NCBI RefSeq assembly: GCF_000701365.1
Contig: NZ_JNIK01000017.1
Span: 310,001-374,000, forward strand
Length of the DNA: 64,000 nucleotides
Origin: Blastococcus sp. URHD0036
GTDB taxonomy: Bacteria; Actinomycetota; Actinomycetes; Mycobacteriales; Geodermatophilaceae
Reading direction: 5' to 3'
Part shown: positions 55,527 to 63,514 of the stretch, piece by piece
How the letters are laid out: each line of letters starts with the position of its first letter
Position numbering within the stretch: the first letter of the stretch is position 1
Notes under the pieces: model-generated
What the model was told of the DNA's origin: nothing
Databases searched by the model: none
The model's input: the letters and a program-made list of their open reading frames with translations, nothing else
Program-made: the position numbers and the translations under genes

Positions 55527-55568
55527 GCACGCCGCCTCGACCCGGCCGCCGGCCGGGAGGGAGAGCCC

Positions 55569-56219
55569 GTGAGCCCGGTGTTCGACAACCTCGACCTCTT
55601 CGTCGAGGGCTTCCTGACCTCCCTGGGCATCTGCCTCGTGGCGATGGTGGGGTCGCTGGTCCTGGGGGTGGCGATCGCCGCCTGCCGGGTGTCACCGGTG
55701 CCCCCGCTGCGGGCGCTCGGCGCGTTCTGGGTGACGACCTTCCGCAACACGCCCCTGTCGCTGATCCTCTTCTTCTGCGCCTTCGGCCTGCCCGAGCTCG
55801 GGGTCAACCGCAGCTTCTGGTTCTTCGGCGTCCTCGGTCTGATCCTCTACACGTCGGCGTTCGTCGCCGAGGCGGTCCGTGCCGGCATCAACTCGGTGCC
55901 GGCCGGCCAGGCGGAGGCCTCCCGCTCCCTGGGACTCACCTTCGGTCAGGGCCTGCGCACCGTGGTGCTCCCCCAGGCGCTGCGCACCGTGGTCCCGCCG
56001 CTGGGCAACGTCATCATCGCCATGTTCAAGAACTCCGCGGTCGTCGGCGCGTTCGGGGTGGGCGGCGACCTGTGGAGCACGGGGCAGACGCTGACCAGCG
56101 CCCGGGGCCTGGAGACCCTGCCGATCTTCACCGGCGTCGCGATCGGCTACCTGCTGATCACGCTGCCCGCCGGGGCACTGCTCCAGGTCCTCGAGCGCAG
56201 GGTGGCGATCGTCCGATGA
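55569..56219 (+). CDS. gluC: Glutamate ABC transporter permease
   Basis: Permease of the HisM/GlnP type, 216 residues, about five helices. The EAA-type cytoplasmic loop that contacts the ATPase is GQAEASRSLGLTFGQGLRTVVLPQALRTVVPPLGN near residues 110-150. The typical start FVEGFLTSLGICLVAMVGSLVLG is intact. GGGAGGGAGAG precedes the GTG at 55569. The gene overlaps gluD by four bases (ATGA), so both permeases are made together as the expected heterodimer. Confidence 0.9.
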   Translation: MSPVFDNLDLFVEGFLTSLGICLVAMVGSLVLGVAIAACRVSPVPPLRALGAFWVTTFRNTPLSLILFFCAFGLPELGVNRSFWFFGVLGLILYTSAFVAEAVRAGINSVPAGQAEASRSLGLTFGQGLRTVVLPQALRTVVPPLGNVIIAMFKNSAVVGAFGVGGDLWSTGQTLTSARGLETLPIFTGVAIGYLLITLPAGALLQVLERRVAIVR

Positions 56220-57133
56220 GCGAGCCGGTGCTCTACGACGCCCAGGGCCCGCGAGGACGGCGGCGCACGCGGATCGGCACGGCCGTGGCGGTGGTCCTGC
56301 TCGCGGGGCTCGCCTTCCTGGTCGTGCGGCGTCTGGCCGACGCGGGCCAGTTCTCCATGGAGCTGTGGGGGCCGCTCATCGACCCCGGCAACGAGGCGTT
56401 CGACGCGGTCTGGCGACTGATCCGCGTGGGCATCCTCAACACCCTCAAGGCCGCGGCCGTGGCGATGGTCCTGTCCGTGGTCCTCGGCACGCTCATCGCC
56501 GTCGCGCGCCTGTCGCTGGGCCGCGTCGGCCGGATCCCGCTGACCGGCCTCGTCGAGGTGCTCCGCGGGCTGCCGGTGGTCGTGCTCGTCTACTTCGGCG
56601 TGCGGGTGCTCGACGACGTCGGGGTCGACCTCGGCGGTCTCCCGGGCGGCCAGGTGTTCTGGGGCCTCGTCCTCGGCCTGACCGCCTACAACATGGTCGT
56701 CTTCGCCGAGGTGATCCGGGCCGGGGTCGCCTCCCTCCCCCGAGGCCAGCGCGAGGGGGCCCTCGCCACCGGCCTCACCCCCGGCCAGACCATGCGGATC
56801 ATCCTGCTGCCGCAGGCCTTCCGCGTGATGTTGCCGGCGCTGATCAGCCAGCTGGTGGTCGTCCTCAAGGACACCTCGCTGGTCACGTTCGTCGCCAACT
56901 ACGACGAGCTGCTCAGCCAGGGCAGGAGCATCCAGCGGAACCTGGACAACCCGATCCAGACGTTCACCGTGATCGCCCTCATCTACATCGCCATGAACTA
57001 CACGCTCGGCCGCCTGGCCCAGTGGGTGCAGGCCCGCCAGGCCCGGGCCGGCCGGGTGTCGCGGGCGACCACTGCCACAGCTGTCACGGCGGCCGCGACC
57101 GGGCCGGCCCACGTGGCCGGTGGCGGGGCATGA
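56216..57133 (+). CDS. gluD: Glutamate ABC transporter permease
   Basis: Second permease, 305 residues, longer than GluC at both ends: a basic N-terminal tail and helix before the conserved core and a low-complexity Thr/Ala tail after it. The core holds RVGILNTLKAAAVAMVLSVVLGTL and the EAA loop GQREGALATGLTPGQTMRIILLPQAFRVMLPALIS. Its ATG overlaps the gluC stop. With GluA, GluB and GluC it forms a complete importer. Its stop overlaps an ATG of a 62-codon frame (57130-57318) that I do not accept as a gene. Confidence 0.9.
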   Translation: MSEPVLYDAQGPRGRRRTRIGTAVAVVLLAGLAFLVVRRLADAGQFSMELWGPLIDPGNEAFDAVWRLIRVGILNTLKAAAVAMVLSVVLGTLIAVARLSLGRVGRIPLTGLVEVLRGLPVVVLVYFGVRVLDDVGVDLGGLPGGQVFWGLVLGLTAYNMVVFAEVIRAGVASLPRGQREGALATGLTPGQTMRIILLPQAFRVMLPALISQLVVVLKDTSLVTFVANYDELLSQGRSIQRNLDNPIQTFTVIALIYIAMNYTLGRLAQWVQARQARAGRVSRATTATAVTAAATGPAHVAGGGA

Positions 57134-57275
57134 CCGATCCCGGTGGCCGTCGCCGGAGGCCGGCGCAGGGCCAGATCGACCGCCGCACCGGATCGTCGCG
57201 GGGCGGGTGGGGTCCGCGGGACCCCTGGGACGACGGGTGGTCACTGGCCCCGGGAGAGGTGCCGAGAAGTCGGTT

Positions 57276-57695
57276 GTGGACACCGCACTTCGCCCCGCCG
57301 TTCCGCTGCCGGCGGTGACGCCCAGCATCGACGGCCAGCCCGACGCGGCCCAGGAGTTCGTCACCCGGCTCCGCTCGGCCGCGCCTGCGTTCGCCGTCGC
57401 CGCCGGTGCGGAGACGGCGGTCGTCCGCGAGGTCGTCCCGCCGGCCCGGCACCGCCGGTCCCGCTGCCGCCTCGTGCTGCGCTTCCCCGGCGAGGTGGAG
57501 GTGGACCTCACCTTCCTGGGCTCGGTCAGCCGCGGCCCCGCTGTCTCCTCCGACCTCGACGCACTGATCGAGAACTGGCTGGCCAGTGACCGCAGCAACG
57601 AGTCCGCGTGGCTGGTCTCCGACGACGAGTCACCCGACGGCCTGGCCATCGACGTCACCGCCTGGGCGGAGCTCCAGCGCTCCCAGGCCGTCTGA
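57276..57695 (+). CDS. Hypothetical protein
   Basis: Protein of 139 residues with no family I recognise. The part from residue 35 to 130 has regular alternation typical of a small alpha/beta domain: AAQEFVTRLRSAAPAFAVAAGAETAVVREVVPPARHRRSRCRLVLRFPGEVEVDLTFLGSVSRG, then acidic DDESPDGLAIDVTAWAEL at the C-terminus. The start is uncertain: GTG 57276 with GAGAAG upstream, or GTG 57315. It may be cotranscribed with the glu genes but has no clear link to them. A strong hairpin follows. Confidence 0.6.
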   Translation: MDTALRPAVPLPAVTPSIDGQPDAAQEFVTRLRSAAPAFAVAAGAETAVVREVVPPARHRRSRCRLVLRFPGEVEVDLTFLGSVSRGPAVSSDLDALIENWLASDRSNESAWLVSDDESPDGLAIDVTAWAELQRSQAV

Positions 57696-57733
57696 GCCGG
57701 CCTCTCCGGCCTCCTCGGCGCCCGCACACCACC

Positions 57734-57775
57734 ACGACGGCCCCGCACCCCCGGTCAGGGGCGCGGGGCCGTCGT
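57734..57775. terminator. Bidirectional terminator between the hypothetical gene and recX
   Basis: Outer perfect 13-bp arms (ACGACGGCCCCGC at 57734-57746, complement at 57763-57775) enclose a 4-bp inner stem (57748-57751 with 57758-57761) after one mismatch. Convergent genes flank it. Confidence 0.85.
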
Positions 57776-57800
57776 CGTCCGTGCGGAGGGCGGGGCTGCC

Positions 57801-58445
57801 TCAGGGCAGCAGCGCGTCCAGCCCCAGGTCGGGATGGCCGGCGGTGGCCTCCTCGTCGGCCCAGTCGGCGTCCAGGGCCTCCCGGACGACGATCGCGGCC
57901 AGGCCCGAGCCGTAGCCCTTGCGGGCGAGCATGCCCACGAGCCGGCGGGTGGCGGTCTCGCGGTCGACGCGGCGCAGCCCCGGTACCCGGCGGGCGACCA
58001 GGCGCCGGGCGGTGTCCCACTCGTCCTGGTCGTCGACGAGCTCGAGGGCCTGCTCGGCGTCCTCGCCGTCGACGCCCTTGGCGCGCAGCTCGGACTTGAG
58101 TGCCCGCTTGGACAGCCCCCGGCCGGCCTGGCGGGAACCCACCCAGGCGCGGGCGAAGGCGGCGTCGTCGATCAGGCCGACCTCGGCGAGGCGGTCGAGG
58201 ACCGCCTCGGCCACGTCGTCGGGGATCTCCTTGCGGACCAGCAGCTCCTCGAGCTGCCGGCGGGTCTTGGCGGTGCCGGTCAGGGCGCGCAGGCAGAGAT
58301 CGCGAGCCACCTCCGCCGGGTCGCGCTGGGGGCCGGCCGAGTCGTCCGGCGACTCCGGGCCGGCCGCATCCCCGTCGGGGGATGCGGCCGCCCGGCGACG
58401 CCCGCGAGGAGCACCGAAGCCACCGCCGCCCAGACGGTTCCCCAC
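57801..58445 (-). CDS. recX: Regulatory protein RecX
   Basis: Modulator of RecA filaments, 214 residues. After a disordered basic/acidic tail of about 40 residues come the three-helix repeats of the family: ARDLCLRALTGTAKTRRQLEELLVRKEIPDDVAEAVLDRLAEVGLIDDAAFARAWV and the later ALKSELRAKGVDGEDAEQALE and ATRRLVGMLARKGYGSGLAAIVVREAL. The GTG is four bases after the recA stop, so recA-recX is one operon under SOS control. Confidence 0.93.
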   Translation of the reverse strand: MGNRLGGGGFGAPRGRRRAAASPDGDAAGPESPDDSAGPQRDPAEVARDLCLRALTGTAKTRRQLEELLVRKEIPDDVAEAVLDRLAEVGLIDDAAFARAWVGSRQAGRGLSKRALKSELRAKGVDGEDAEQALELVDDQDEWDTARRLVARRVPGLRRVDRETATRRLVGMLARKGYGSGLAAIVVREALDADWADEEATAGHPDLGLDALLP

Positions 58446-58449
58446 CGGC

Positions 58450-59484
58450 TCAGAAGTCGGGGGCGTCGAGCGCGGCCGGCGCGTCGACCCGCGGCCCGAT
58501 GCCCAGCTTCTCCTTGATCTTCTTCTCGATCTCGTCGGCCAGGTCGGGGTTGTCCCGCAGGAAGGTGCGGACGTTCTCCTTGCCCTGGCCCAGCTGGTCG
58601 CCCTCGTACGTGTACCAGGCGCCGGACTTCTTCACGAAGCCCTGCTCGACGCCGATGTCGATGAGACCGCCCTCGCGGCTGAACCCGGTGCCCCAGATCA
58701 GGTCGAGCTCGGCCTGCTTGAACGGCGAGGCCACCTTGTTCTTGACGACCTTGACGCGCACCCGGCTGCCGACCGCCTCGGTGCCCTGCTTGAGGGTCTC
58801 GATGCGGCGGACGTCGAGCCGGACCGACGAGTAGAACTTCAGCGCCCGACCACCGGTGGTGACCTCGGGCGAGCCGTAGACGACGCCGACCTTCTCGCGC
58901 AGCTGGTTGATGAAGATCGCGGTCGTGCCGGAGTTGTTCAGCGCACCGGTGATCTTCCGCAGCGCCTGGCTCATCAGGCGGGCCTGCAGGCCGACGTGGC
59001 TGTCGCCCATCTCGCCCTCGATCTCGGCGCGGGGCACCAGGGCGGCCACCGAGTCGATGACGATCAGGTCCAGCGCACCGGACCGGATCAGCATGTCGGC
59101 GATCTCCAGCGCCTGCTCACCGGTGTCGGGCTGGCTGATCAGCAGCGCGTCGGTGTCGACGCCGATGGCCCGGGCGTAGTCGGGGTCGAGCGCGTGCTCG
59201 GCGTCGATGAACGCCACGATGCCGCCGGAGGCCTGGGCGTTGGCCACCGCGTGCAGGGCGACCGTCGTCTTGCCGGAGGCCTCGGGGCCGTACACCTCCA
59301 CGACCCGGCCGCGGGGCAGCCCACCGACGCCGAGGGCGATGTCGAGGGCGATCGACCCGGTGGGGATGACCTTCATCGCGACCTCGGGCGAGTCGCCCAG
59401 CCGCATCACCGAGCCCTTGCCGAACTGCTTGTCGATCTGGGCCAGGGCCATGTCGAGGGCCTTGTCGCGGTCGAGCGTTGCCAT
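58450..59484 (-). CDS. recA: Recombinase RecA
   Basis: DNA strand-exchange protein and co-protease for LexA cleavage, 344 residues, without intein. Walker [10 protein letters not shown] at 66-74, Walker [23 protein letters not shown], the L2 region [21 protein letters not shown] and the basic C-terminal domain [33 protein letters not shown] are all conserved. The ATG at 59484 was chosen with AAGGTG before it; a GTG three codons upstream is possible. The promoter region carries an SOS box at 59619-59634 and a TAGCGT -10 at 59539-59544. Confidence 0.97.
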   Translation of the reverse strand: MATLDRDKALDMALAQIDKQFGKGSVMRLGDSPEVAMKVIPTGSIALDIALGVGGLPRGRVVEVYGPEASGKTTVALHAVANAQASGGIVAFIDAEHALDPDYARAIGVDTDALLISQPDTGEQALEIADMLIRSGALDLIVIDSVAALVPRAEIEGEMGDSHVGLQARLMSQALRKITGALNNSGTTAIFINQLREKVGVVYGSPEVTTGGRALKFYSSVRLDVRRIETLKQGTEAVGSRVRVKVVKNKVASPFKQAELDLIWGTGFSREGGLIDIGVEQGFVKKSGAWYTYEGDQLGQGKENVRTFLRDNPDLADEIEKKIKEKLGIGPRVDAPAALDAPDF

Positions 59485-59538
59485 GGTGTTCACCTTCGGG
59501 GGAAGTCACGTGGGTGTGTGTCGAACGGGTCGGTGCCG

Positions 59539-59544
59539 ACGCTA
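59539..59544 (-). promoter_or_regulatory. recA -10 element TAGCGT
   Basis: Minus-strand TAGCGT lies 55 bases upstream of the recA ATG, giving a short leader. The same hexamer precedes several leaderless genes in the window. The -35 is weak. Confidence 0.5.
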
Positions 59545-59618
59545 GGTACGGGGTCTGACACTTCGAGCGGATCGACCGGACCTGTGGAGGAACACCCGGC
59601 CTGTGGACCCACAGTAGG

Positions 59619-59634
59619 GCGAACACGTGTTCGA
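59619..59634. promoter_or_regulatory. SOS (LexA) box of recA
   Basis: GCGAACacgtGTTCGA matches TCGAAC-N4-GTTCGA at 11 of 12 positions and its core CGAACACGTGTTCG is a perfect palindrome. It is about 75 bases upstream of the proposed -10 of recA. Confidence 0.85.
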
Positions 59635-59737
59635 CCGCCACCCTGACACGCGGTCCGTCCCATCCGTCCCACCGATGTCCCGTGGAGGTGCCGGCGCGCC
59701 CGGACGGGTCGCGGCGCCGGCGCCGTCGGCGACGGGC

Positions 59738-59932
59738 TCAGCGGTCCTTGCGCGGCACGTCGTACTCCTCGCAGATGGCCAGCCAGATCCGGCGGGTCGG
59801 CACCCCGGCCTCCAGCGCGTCGAGCGCCGTCCGGCCGCCGAGGGCCGAGAAGACGTGGTCCCGGGTGAGGCTCTGGGCCCGCATCGGGCCGAACTGCTCG
59901 TCGAGCCGGGCCCAGAACTCCTGCAGACGCAC
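59738..59932 (-). CDS. DUF3046 protein
   Basis: Small protein of 64 residues matching DUF3046, an actinobacterial family found next to recA. The whole sequence is conserved: LQEFWARLDEQFG, SLTRDHVFSALGGRTALDALEAGVPTRRIWLAICEEYDVP. Function is unknown. A minus-strand TAGCGT (59939-59944) ends six bases before the GTG, so the mRNA should be leaderless. It is upstream of recA on the same strand, 253 bases away. Confidence 0.88.
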   Translation of the reverse strand: MRLQEFWARLDEQFGPMRAQSLTRDHVFSALGGRTALDALEAGVPTRRIWLAICEEYDVPRKDR

Positions 59933-59938
59933 GACCCG

Positions 59939-59944
59939 ACGCTA
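59939..59944 (-). promoter_or_regulatory. -10 element TAGCGT, leaderless start of the DUF3046 gene
   Basis: Ends six bases before the GTG at 59932 on the minus strand. The divergent small membrane ORF has its own TAGCCT 37 bases away. Confidence 0.6.
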
Positions 59945-59993
59945 GCGCGCCGGCGCAGCCCTCCGCCGCCGGCCACCGGCCTAGCCTGGCCAC

Positions 59994-60101
59994 GTGCTCA
60001 CCACGGGCTCCACCGCGCTCGACACCGTGCTGGAGATCGGCATCGCCGCCTGCCTGCTGCTGTCGCTGGTGCTGCTCTGGCGCAACTACCGCGGTCGCTG
60101 A
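59994..60101 (+). CDS. 35-residue single-pass membrane protein
   Basis: A short frame from GTG 59994 encodes 35 residues: a polar start (VLTTGSTALDTVLE), one hydrophobic helix (IGIAACLLLSLVLLW) and a basic end (RNYRGR), the plan of a small membrane protein. TAGCCT at 59982-59987 ends six bases before the GTG, the leaderless spacing seen for neighbours. It ends four bases before the stop of the convergent MFS gene. No family is recognised. Confidence 0.5.
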   Translation: MLTTGSTALDTVLEIGIAACLLLSLVLLWRNYRGR

Positions 60102-60105
60102 CCCG

Positions 60106-61377
60106 TCAGCCCGGCGCGGCCGCGGGCGGACGGCCGAGCAGCCACACGACGGCCAGCGGGACCAGCAGCGCCGCGCTGACCGCCGCGACCAGGCCGTAGC
60201 CACCGAGGGCCAGCAGCGGGCCCCCGACGACGCCGGCCAGCGCCGCGCCCAGCCCCATCAGCAGGTCGGTGCCGCCCTGGGCGGTGGGTCGCTGCTGCGG
60301 CCCCACCGACTCGGTGACCAGCGTCGAGCCCGCGACCAGACCGCACGACCAGCCGAGGCCCAGCAGCAGCAGGCCGGCGCCGAGCTGCCCGGCGTCCTCC
60401 GGTCCGGCCGTGCCCGCCAGTGCCGCGGCGGCCAGCAGCAGTCCCGCGCCGAGGGCCACGACGGTGCGCCGTCCCGCCCGGTCGGCCAGCCAGCCGACCG
60501 CAGGCGAGAACAGGTACATGCCGGCCACGTGCACGCTGATGACCAGGCCGATCAGCCGCAGCGTCGTCCCCTCCGGGCCGTGCGCGTGGCCCATGTGGAC
60601 CGGCGTCATGACCATGACCCCGACCATCACCGCGTGGGAGACGACGACGGCGGTCAGCCCGAGGCGGCCGCCGGGATCGGCCCACACCACGGCCAGCGCC
60701 GCCCGGGTCGCCCGCCGCGGGCGGGGCTCCGCGACGTCGGCACCGCTGCGCAGCCGGCGGGCCAGCAGGAGCGGGTCCGGCCGCAGGAAGGCCAGGAGCA
60801 GGGCGGCGACGAGCAGGAACGCGGCCGCCGACAGCGCGAACCCGCCGCCCAGCGGGGGCAGGCCCAGCCGGACGCCGAGGTCCGCGCCCGGACCGGCGAG
60901 GTTGGGCCCGAGCACCGAGCCGATCGTCGTCGCCCAGACGACGAGCGAGAGGTCGCGGCCGCGGCGCTCGGGGAGGGCCAGGTCGGCCGCGGCGTAGCGG
61001 GCCTGCAGACCGCACGCGGTGGCGGCCCCGAAGGCGAACAGCCCGGCAAGCAGCAGCGGCAGCGACGACAGCGCTGCCGCCACGACGGTCAGCAGCGCGC
61101 CGGCCACGGCGACGGCGAACCCGGTCGCCAGGCCGGTGCGGCGGCCGGACCGGTCGCTGATCCGCGCCAGCGGGACCGCCAGGACCGCGGAACCGAGCAC
61201 CCCGGCGGTCTGCCCGAGACCGGAGACGGAGTCGCTGCCGGCGACGTCCCGGGCCAGCAGCCCACCCAGGGTGATGCCGATCGTGACACCCAGGCCGCTG
61301 AGCGCCGTGCCGCTGCCGAGGACGGTGAGCGTGCGGCGCTGGACCCGGGCGAGGTCCGGTGGGGCCTGGGTCTCCAC
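60106..61377 (-). CDS. Major facilitator superfamily (MFS) transporter
   Basis: Twelve-helix secondary transporter of 423 residues. The loop 2-3 motif is ARISDRSGRRTGLATGFAVAVAG, and the equivalent in the second half is GWLADRAGRRTVVALGAGLLL. A charged central loop (RSGADVAEPRPRRATRA) separates the halves, and a substrate-side MTPVHMGHAHGPEG occurs in helix 7-8. It is likely a proton-driven exporter of drugs or metabolites; substrate unknown. The GTG at 61377 is five bases after the stop of the acyl-CoA dehydrogenase gene, so the two genes are probably cotranscribed. Confidence 0.85.
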   Translation of the reverse strand: METQAPPDLARVQRRTLTVLGSGTALSGLGVTIGITLGGLLARDVAGSDSVSGLGQTAGVLGSAVLAVPLARISDRSGRRTGLATGFAVAVAGALLTVVAAALSSLPLLLAGLFAFGAATACGLQARYAAADLALPERRGRDLSLVVWATTIGSVLGPNLAGPGADLGVRLGLPPLGGGFALSAAAFLLVAALLLAFLRPDPLLLARRLRSGADVAEPRPRRATRAALAVVWADPGGRLGLTAVVVSHAVMVGVMVMTPVHMGHAHGPEGTTLRLIGLVISVHVAGMYLFSPAVGWLADRAGRRTVVALGAGLLLAAAALAGTAGPEDAGQLGAGLLLLGLGWSCGLVAGSTLVTESVGPQQRPTAQGGTDLLMGLGAALAGVVGGPLLALGGYGLVAAVSAALLVPLAVVWLLGRPPAAAPG

Positions 61378-61382
61378 CGCGC

Positions 61383-62525
61383 TCAGAGACCGATCGAGCG
61401 GCCGATGATCTCCCGCATGATCTCGTTGGTGCCGCCGTAGATCGACTGCACCCGCGCGTCCCGCCACGCCTTCGACACCGGGTACTCGTCCATGTAGCCG
61501 TAGCCGCCGTGCAACTGCAGGCAGCGGTCGGCGACCCTGTTCTGCAGCTCCGTCGTCCAGTACTTCGCCATCGAGGCGTCGACCGCCGACAGCTCGCCGG
61601 CGTTCAGCCGCCGCACGCACTCGTCGACGAACGTCCGCGCGATCGTCGTCTCGGTGTGCAGCTCGGCGAGGACGAACCGGCTGTTCTGGAAGGTGCCGAC
61701 CGGCCGGCCGAACGCCGTCCGCTCGGTGACGTACTCCAGCGTCTGTGCCAGCACGGTCTCGGCGGAGGCGACGGCGGTGACCGCGATCGACAGCCGCTCC
61801 TGGGGGAGGTTGTCCATGAGGTGGGCGAAGCCGCGGTTCTCGGCGCCCAGCAGGTTCTCGGCCGGCACCCGCACCTCGTCGAAGAACAGCTCGGCGGTGT
61901 CCTGCGCCTTCAGGCCGACCTTGGCGAGGTTGCGGCCACGCGTGAAGCCCGGCATGTCGCGCTCGACGACGAGCAGGCTGGTGCCGCGCGAGCCGGGGGC
62001 GTCGGGGTCGGTGCGGGCGACGACGATCACCAGGTCGGCGTTGATGCCGTTGGTGATGAAGGTCTTCGCGCCGCTCAGCACCCAGTCGGTCCCGTCGCGT
62101 CGCGCGCTGGTCGTGATCGCCTGCAGGTCGCTGCCGGTGCCCGGCTCGGTCATCGCGATGGCGGTGATCAGCTCGCCGCTGCAGAAGCCGGGCAGCCACC
62201 GCTGCTTCTGCTCGTCGGTGGCCAGGTCGCGCAGGTAGGGCCCGGTGACGTCGTTGTGCAGGGTGAACCCGACCCCGCTGGCACCGACCCGGGCGAGCTC
62301 GGAGTCGACGACCGCGTTGTAGCGGAAGTCGCGGACCCCGCCGCCGTACGGCTCGTCCATGTCCATGCCGAGCAGGCCCTGCGCGCCGCCGGAGGTCCAC
62401 ACCTCGCGCGGCACGATGCCCTCGGCCTCCCACTGGTCGTGGAAGGGGACGACGACCTTCTCCGCCCAGGCGCGCACCGTCGCCCGGAAGTCCTCGTGGT
62501 CGGGCTCGAAGAGCGTGGAGCGCAT
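61383..62525 (-). CDS. Acyl-CoA dehydrogenase
   Basis: FAD-dependent enzyme introducing the trans-2 double bond into acyl-CoA thioesters (fatty acid or branched-chain breakdown), 380 residues. Typical stretches are ITAIAMTEPGTGSDLQAITTSARRDG (FAD/substrate), FITNGINADLVIVVARTD, and the C-terminal CLQLHGGYGYMDEYPVSKAWRDARVQSIYGGTNEIMREIIGRSI. In IYGGTNE a glycine replaces the catalytic glutamate of the medium/short-chain type, so the base should lie on helix G as in long-chain or isovaleryl-CoA dehydrogenases. Cotranscribed with the MFS gene. Confidence 0.9.
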   Translation of the reverse strand: MRSTLFEPDHEDFRATVRAWAEKVVVPFHDQWEAEGIVPREVWTSGGAQGLLGMDMDEPYGGGVRDFRYNAVVDSELARVGASGVGFTLHNDVTGPYLRDLATDEQKQRWLPGFCSGELITAIAMTEPGTGSDLQAITTSARRDGTDWVLSGAKTFITNGINADLVIVVARTDPDAPGSRGTSLLVVERDMPGFTRGRNLAKVGLKAQDTAELFFDEVRVPAENLLGAENRGFAHLMDNLPQERLSIAVTAVASAETVLAQTLEYVTERTAFGRPVGTFQNSRFVLAELHTETTIARTFVDECVRRLNAGELSAVDASMAKYWTTELQNRVADRCLQLHGGYGYMDEYPVSKAWRDARVQSIYGGTNEIMREIIGRSIGL

Positions 62526-62553
62526 GGCCGCAGTCTGCCTCAGCGGCCGGCGG

Positions 62554-63408
62554 TCACGGGACGACGTCGGGGACCATGTGCTGGCTCTCCTTGGGCGGCC
62601 GGACGTAGTCGTCGTGCACCGGCGGCCGGGGCGGGAGCGCCGGCGGCGGGTTCGGGCTCAGGTCCTCGTAAGGCACCTGGCCCAGGAGGTGGGTCATCAC
62701 GTTGAGCCGGGCCCGCTTCTTCACCTCCGCGTCCACCACCCACCACGGCGCCTCGGGGATGTCCGTCGCGGCGAGCATCGCGTCCTTGGCCCGGGAGAAG
62801 GCGACCCAGCGGTTGCGTGCCTCGAGGTCCATCGGGCTGAACTTCCAGCGCTTGGTCGGGTCGGTCAGGCGGGCCTGGAACCGCCGCTCCTGCTCGGTGT
62901 CGCTCACCGAGAACCAGTACTTGACCACCCGGATCCCGCTGCGGACGAGCATCCGCTCGAACTCCGGGCACGACCGCATGAACTCGACGTACTCGTCGTC
63001 GGTGCAGAACCCCATGACCCGCTCGACGCCGGCGCGGTTGTACCAGGAGCGGTCGAACAGGACCATCTCCCCGGCGGCCGGGAGGTGCGCGACGTAGCGC
63101 TGGAAGTACCACTGCCCCTTCTCGCGCTCGGTCGGCGCCGCGAGCGCGACGACGCGGGCGGCGCGGGGGTTGAGCCCCTCGGTGATGCGCTGGATCGCCC
63201 CGCCCTTCCCGGCGGCGTCACGGCCCTCGAACACCACCACGACCCGCAGCCCCCGGGCGCGGATGTACTCCTGCTGCGTCACCAGCTCGATCTGCAGGCG
63301 AGTCAGCTCCCGTTCGTAGAACTTCTTGCCGACCTTGGTGCGCGCCGGCGGCTCCGCCTCGAGCGCCCCCGCCGCGTGGTGGTCTCCTGCGCTCCGCGAA
63401 TGGGCCAT
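62554..63408 (-). CDS. ppk2: Polyphosphate kinase 2
   Basis: Transfers phosphate between polyphosphate and nucleotides, 284 residues with one PPK2 domain (class I or II length). Walker A EGRDAAGKGG at 61-70, the Walker B region VLFDRSWYNRAGVERVMGFCTDDEYVEFM, and the lid DTEQERRFQARLTDPTKRWKFSPMDLEARNRW are intact. The direction (nucleotide or polyphosphate synthesis) cannot be read from sequence. The ATG at 63408 was chosen because the domain begins within 30 residues; the longer open frame overlaps the divergent helicase gene. Confidence 0.9.
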   Translation of the reverse strand: MAHSRSAGDHHAAGALEAEPPARTKVGKKFYERELTRLQIELVTQQEYIRARGLRVVVVFEGRDAAGKGGAIQRITEGLNPRAARVVALAAPTEREKGQWYFQRYVAHLPAAGEMVLFDRSWYNRAGVERVMGFCTDDEYVEFMRSCPEFERMLVRSGIRVVKYWFSVSDTEQERRFQARLTDPTKRWKFSPMDLEARNRWVAFSRAKDAMLAATDIPEAPWWVVDAEVKKRARLNVMTHLLGQVPYEDLSPNPPPALPPRPPVHDDYVRPPKESQHMVPDVVP

Positions 63409-63514
63409 CCCCGGAGGGTCGACCTCCCCGCCGGGCGCGGCAAGACCCCCGCTCCCGGGGGAACGTGCCGCCTCGGCCCGGCGGAGTGTCGTACCCCGGG
63501 GTGACACTGGCGAC

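Noticed and set aside
57130-57318. A 62-codon frame whose ATG overlaps the gluD stop
   Set aside because: Composition is Arg/Gly/Pro-rich without structure, and it overlaps the start of the better supported gene at 57276.
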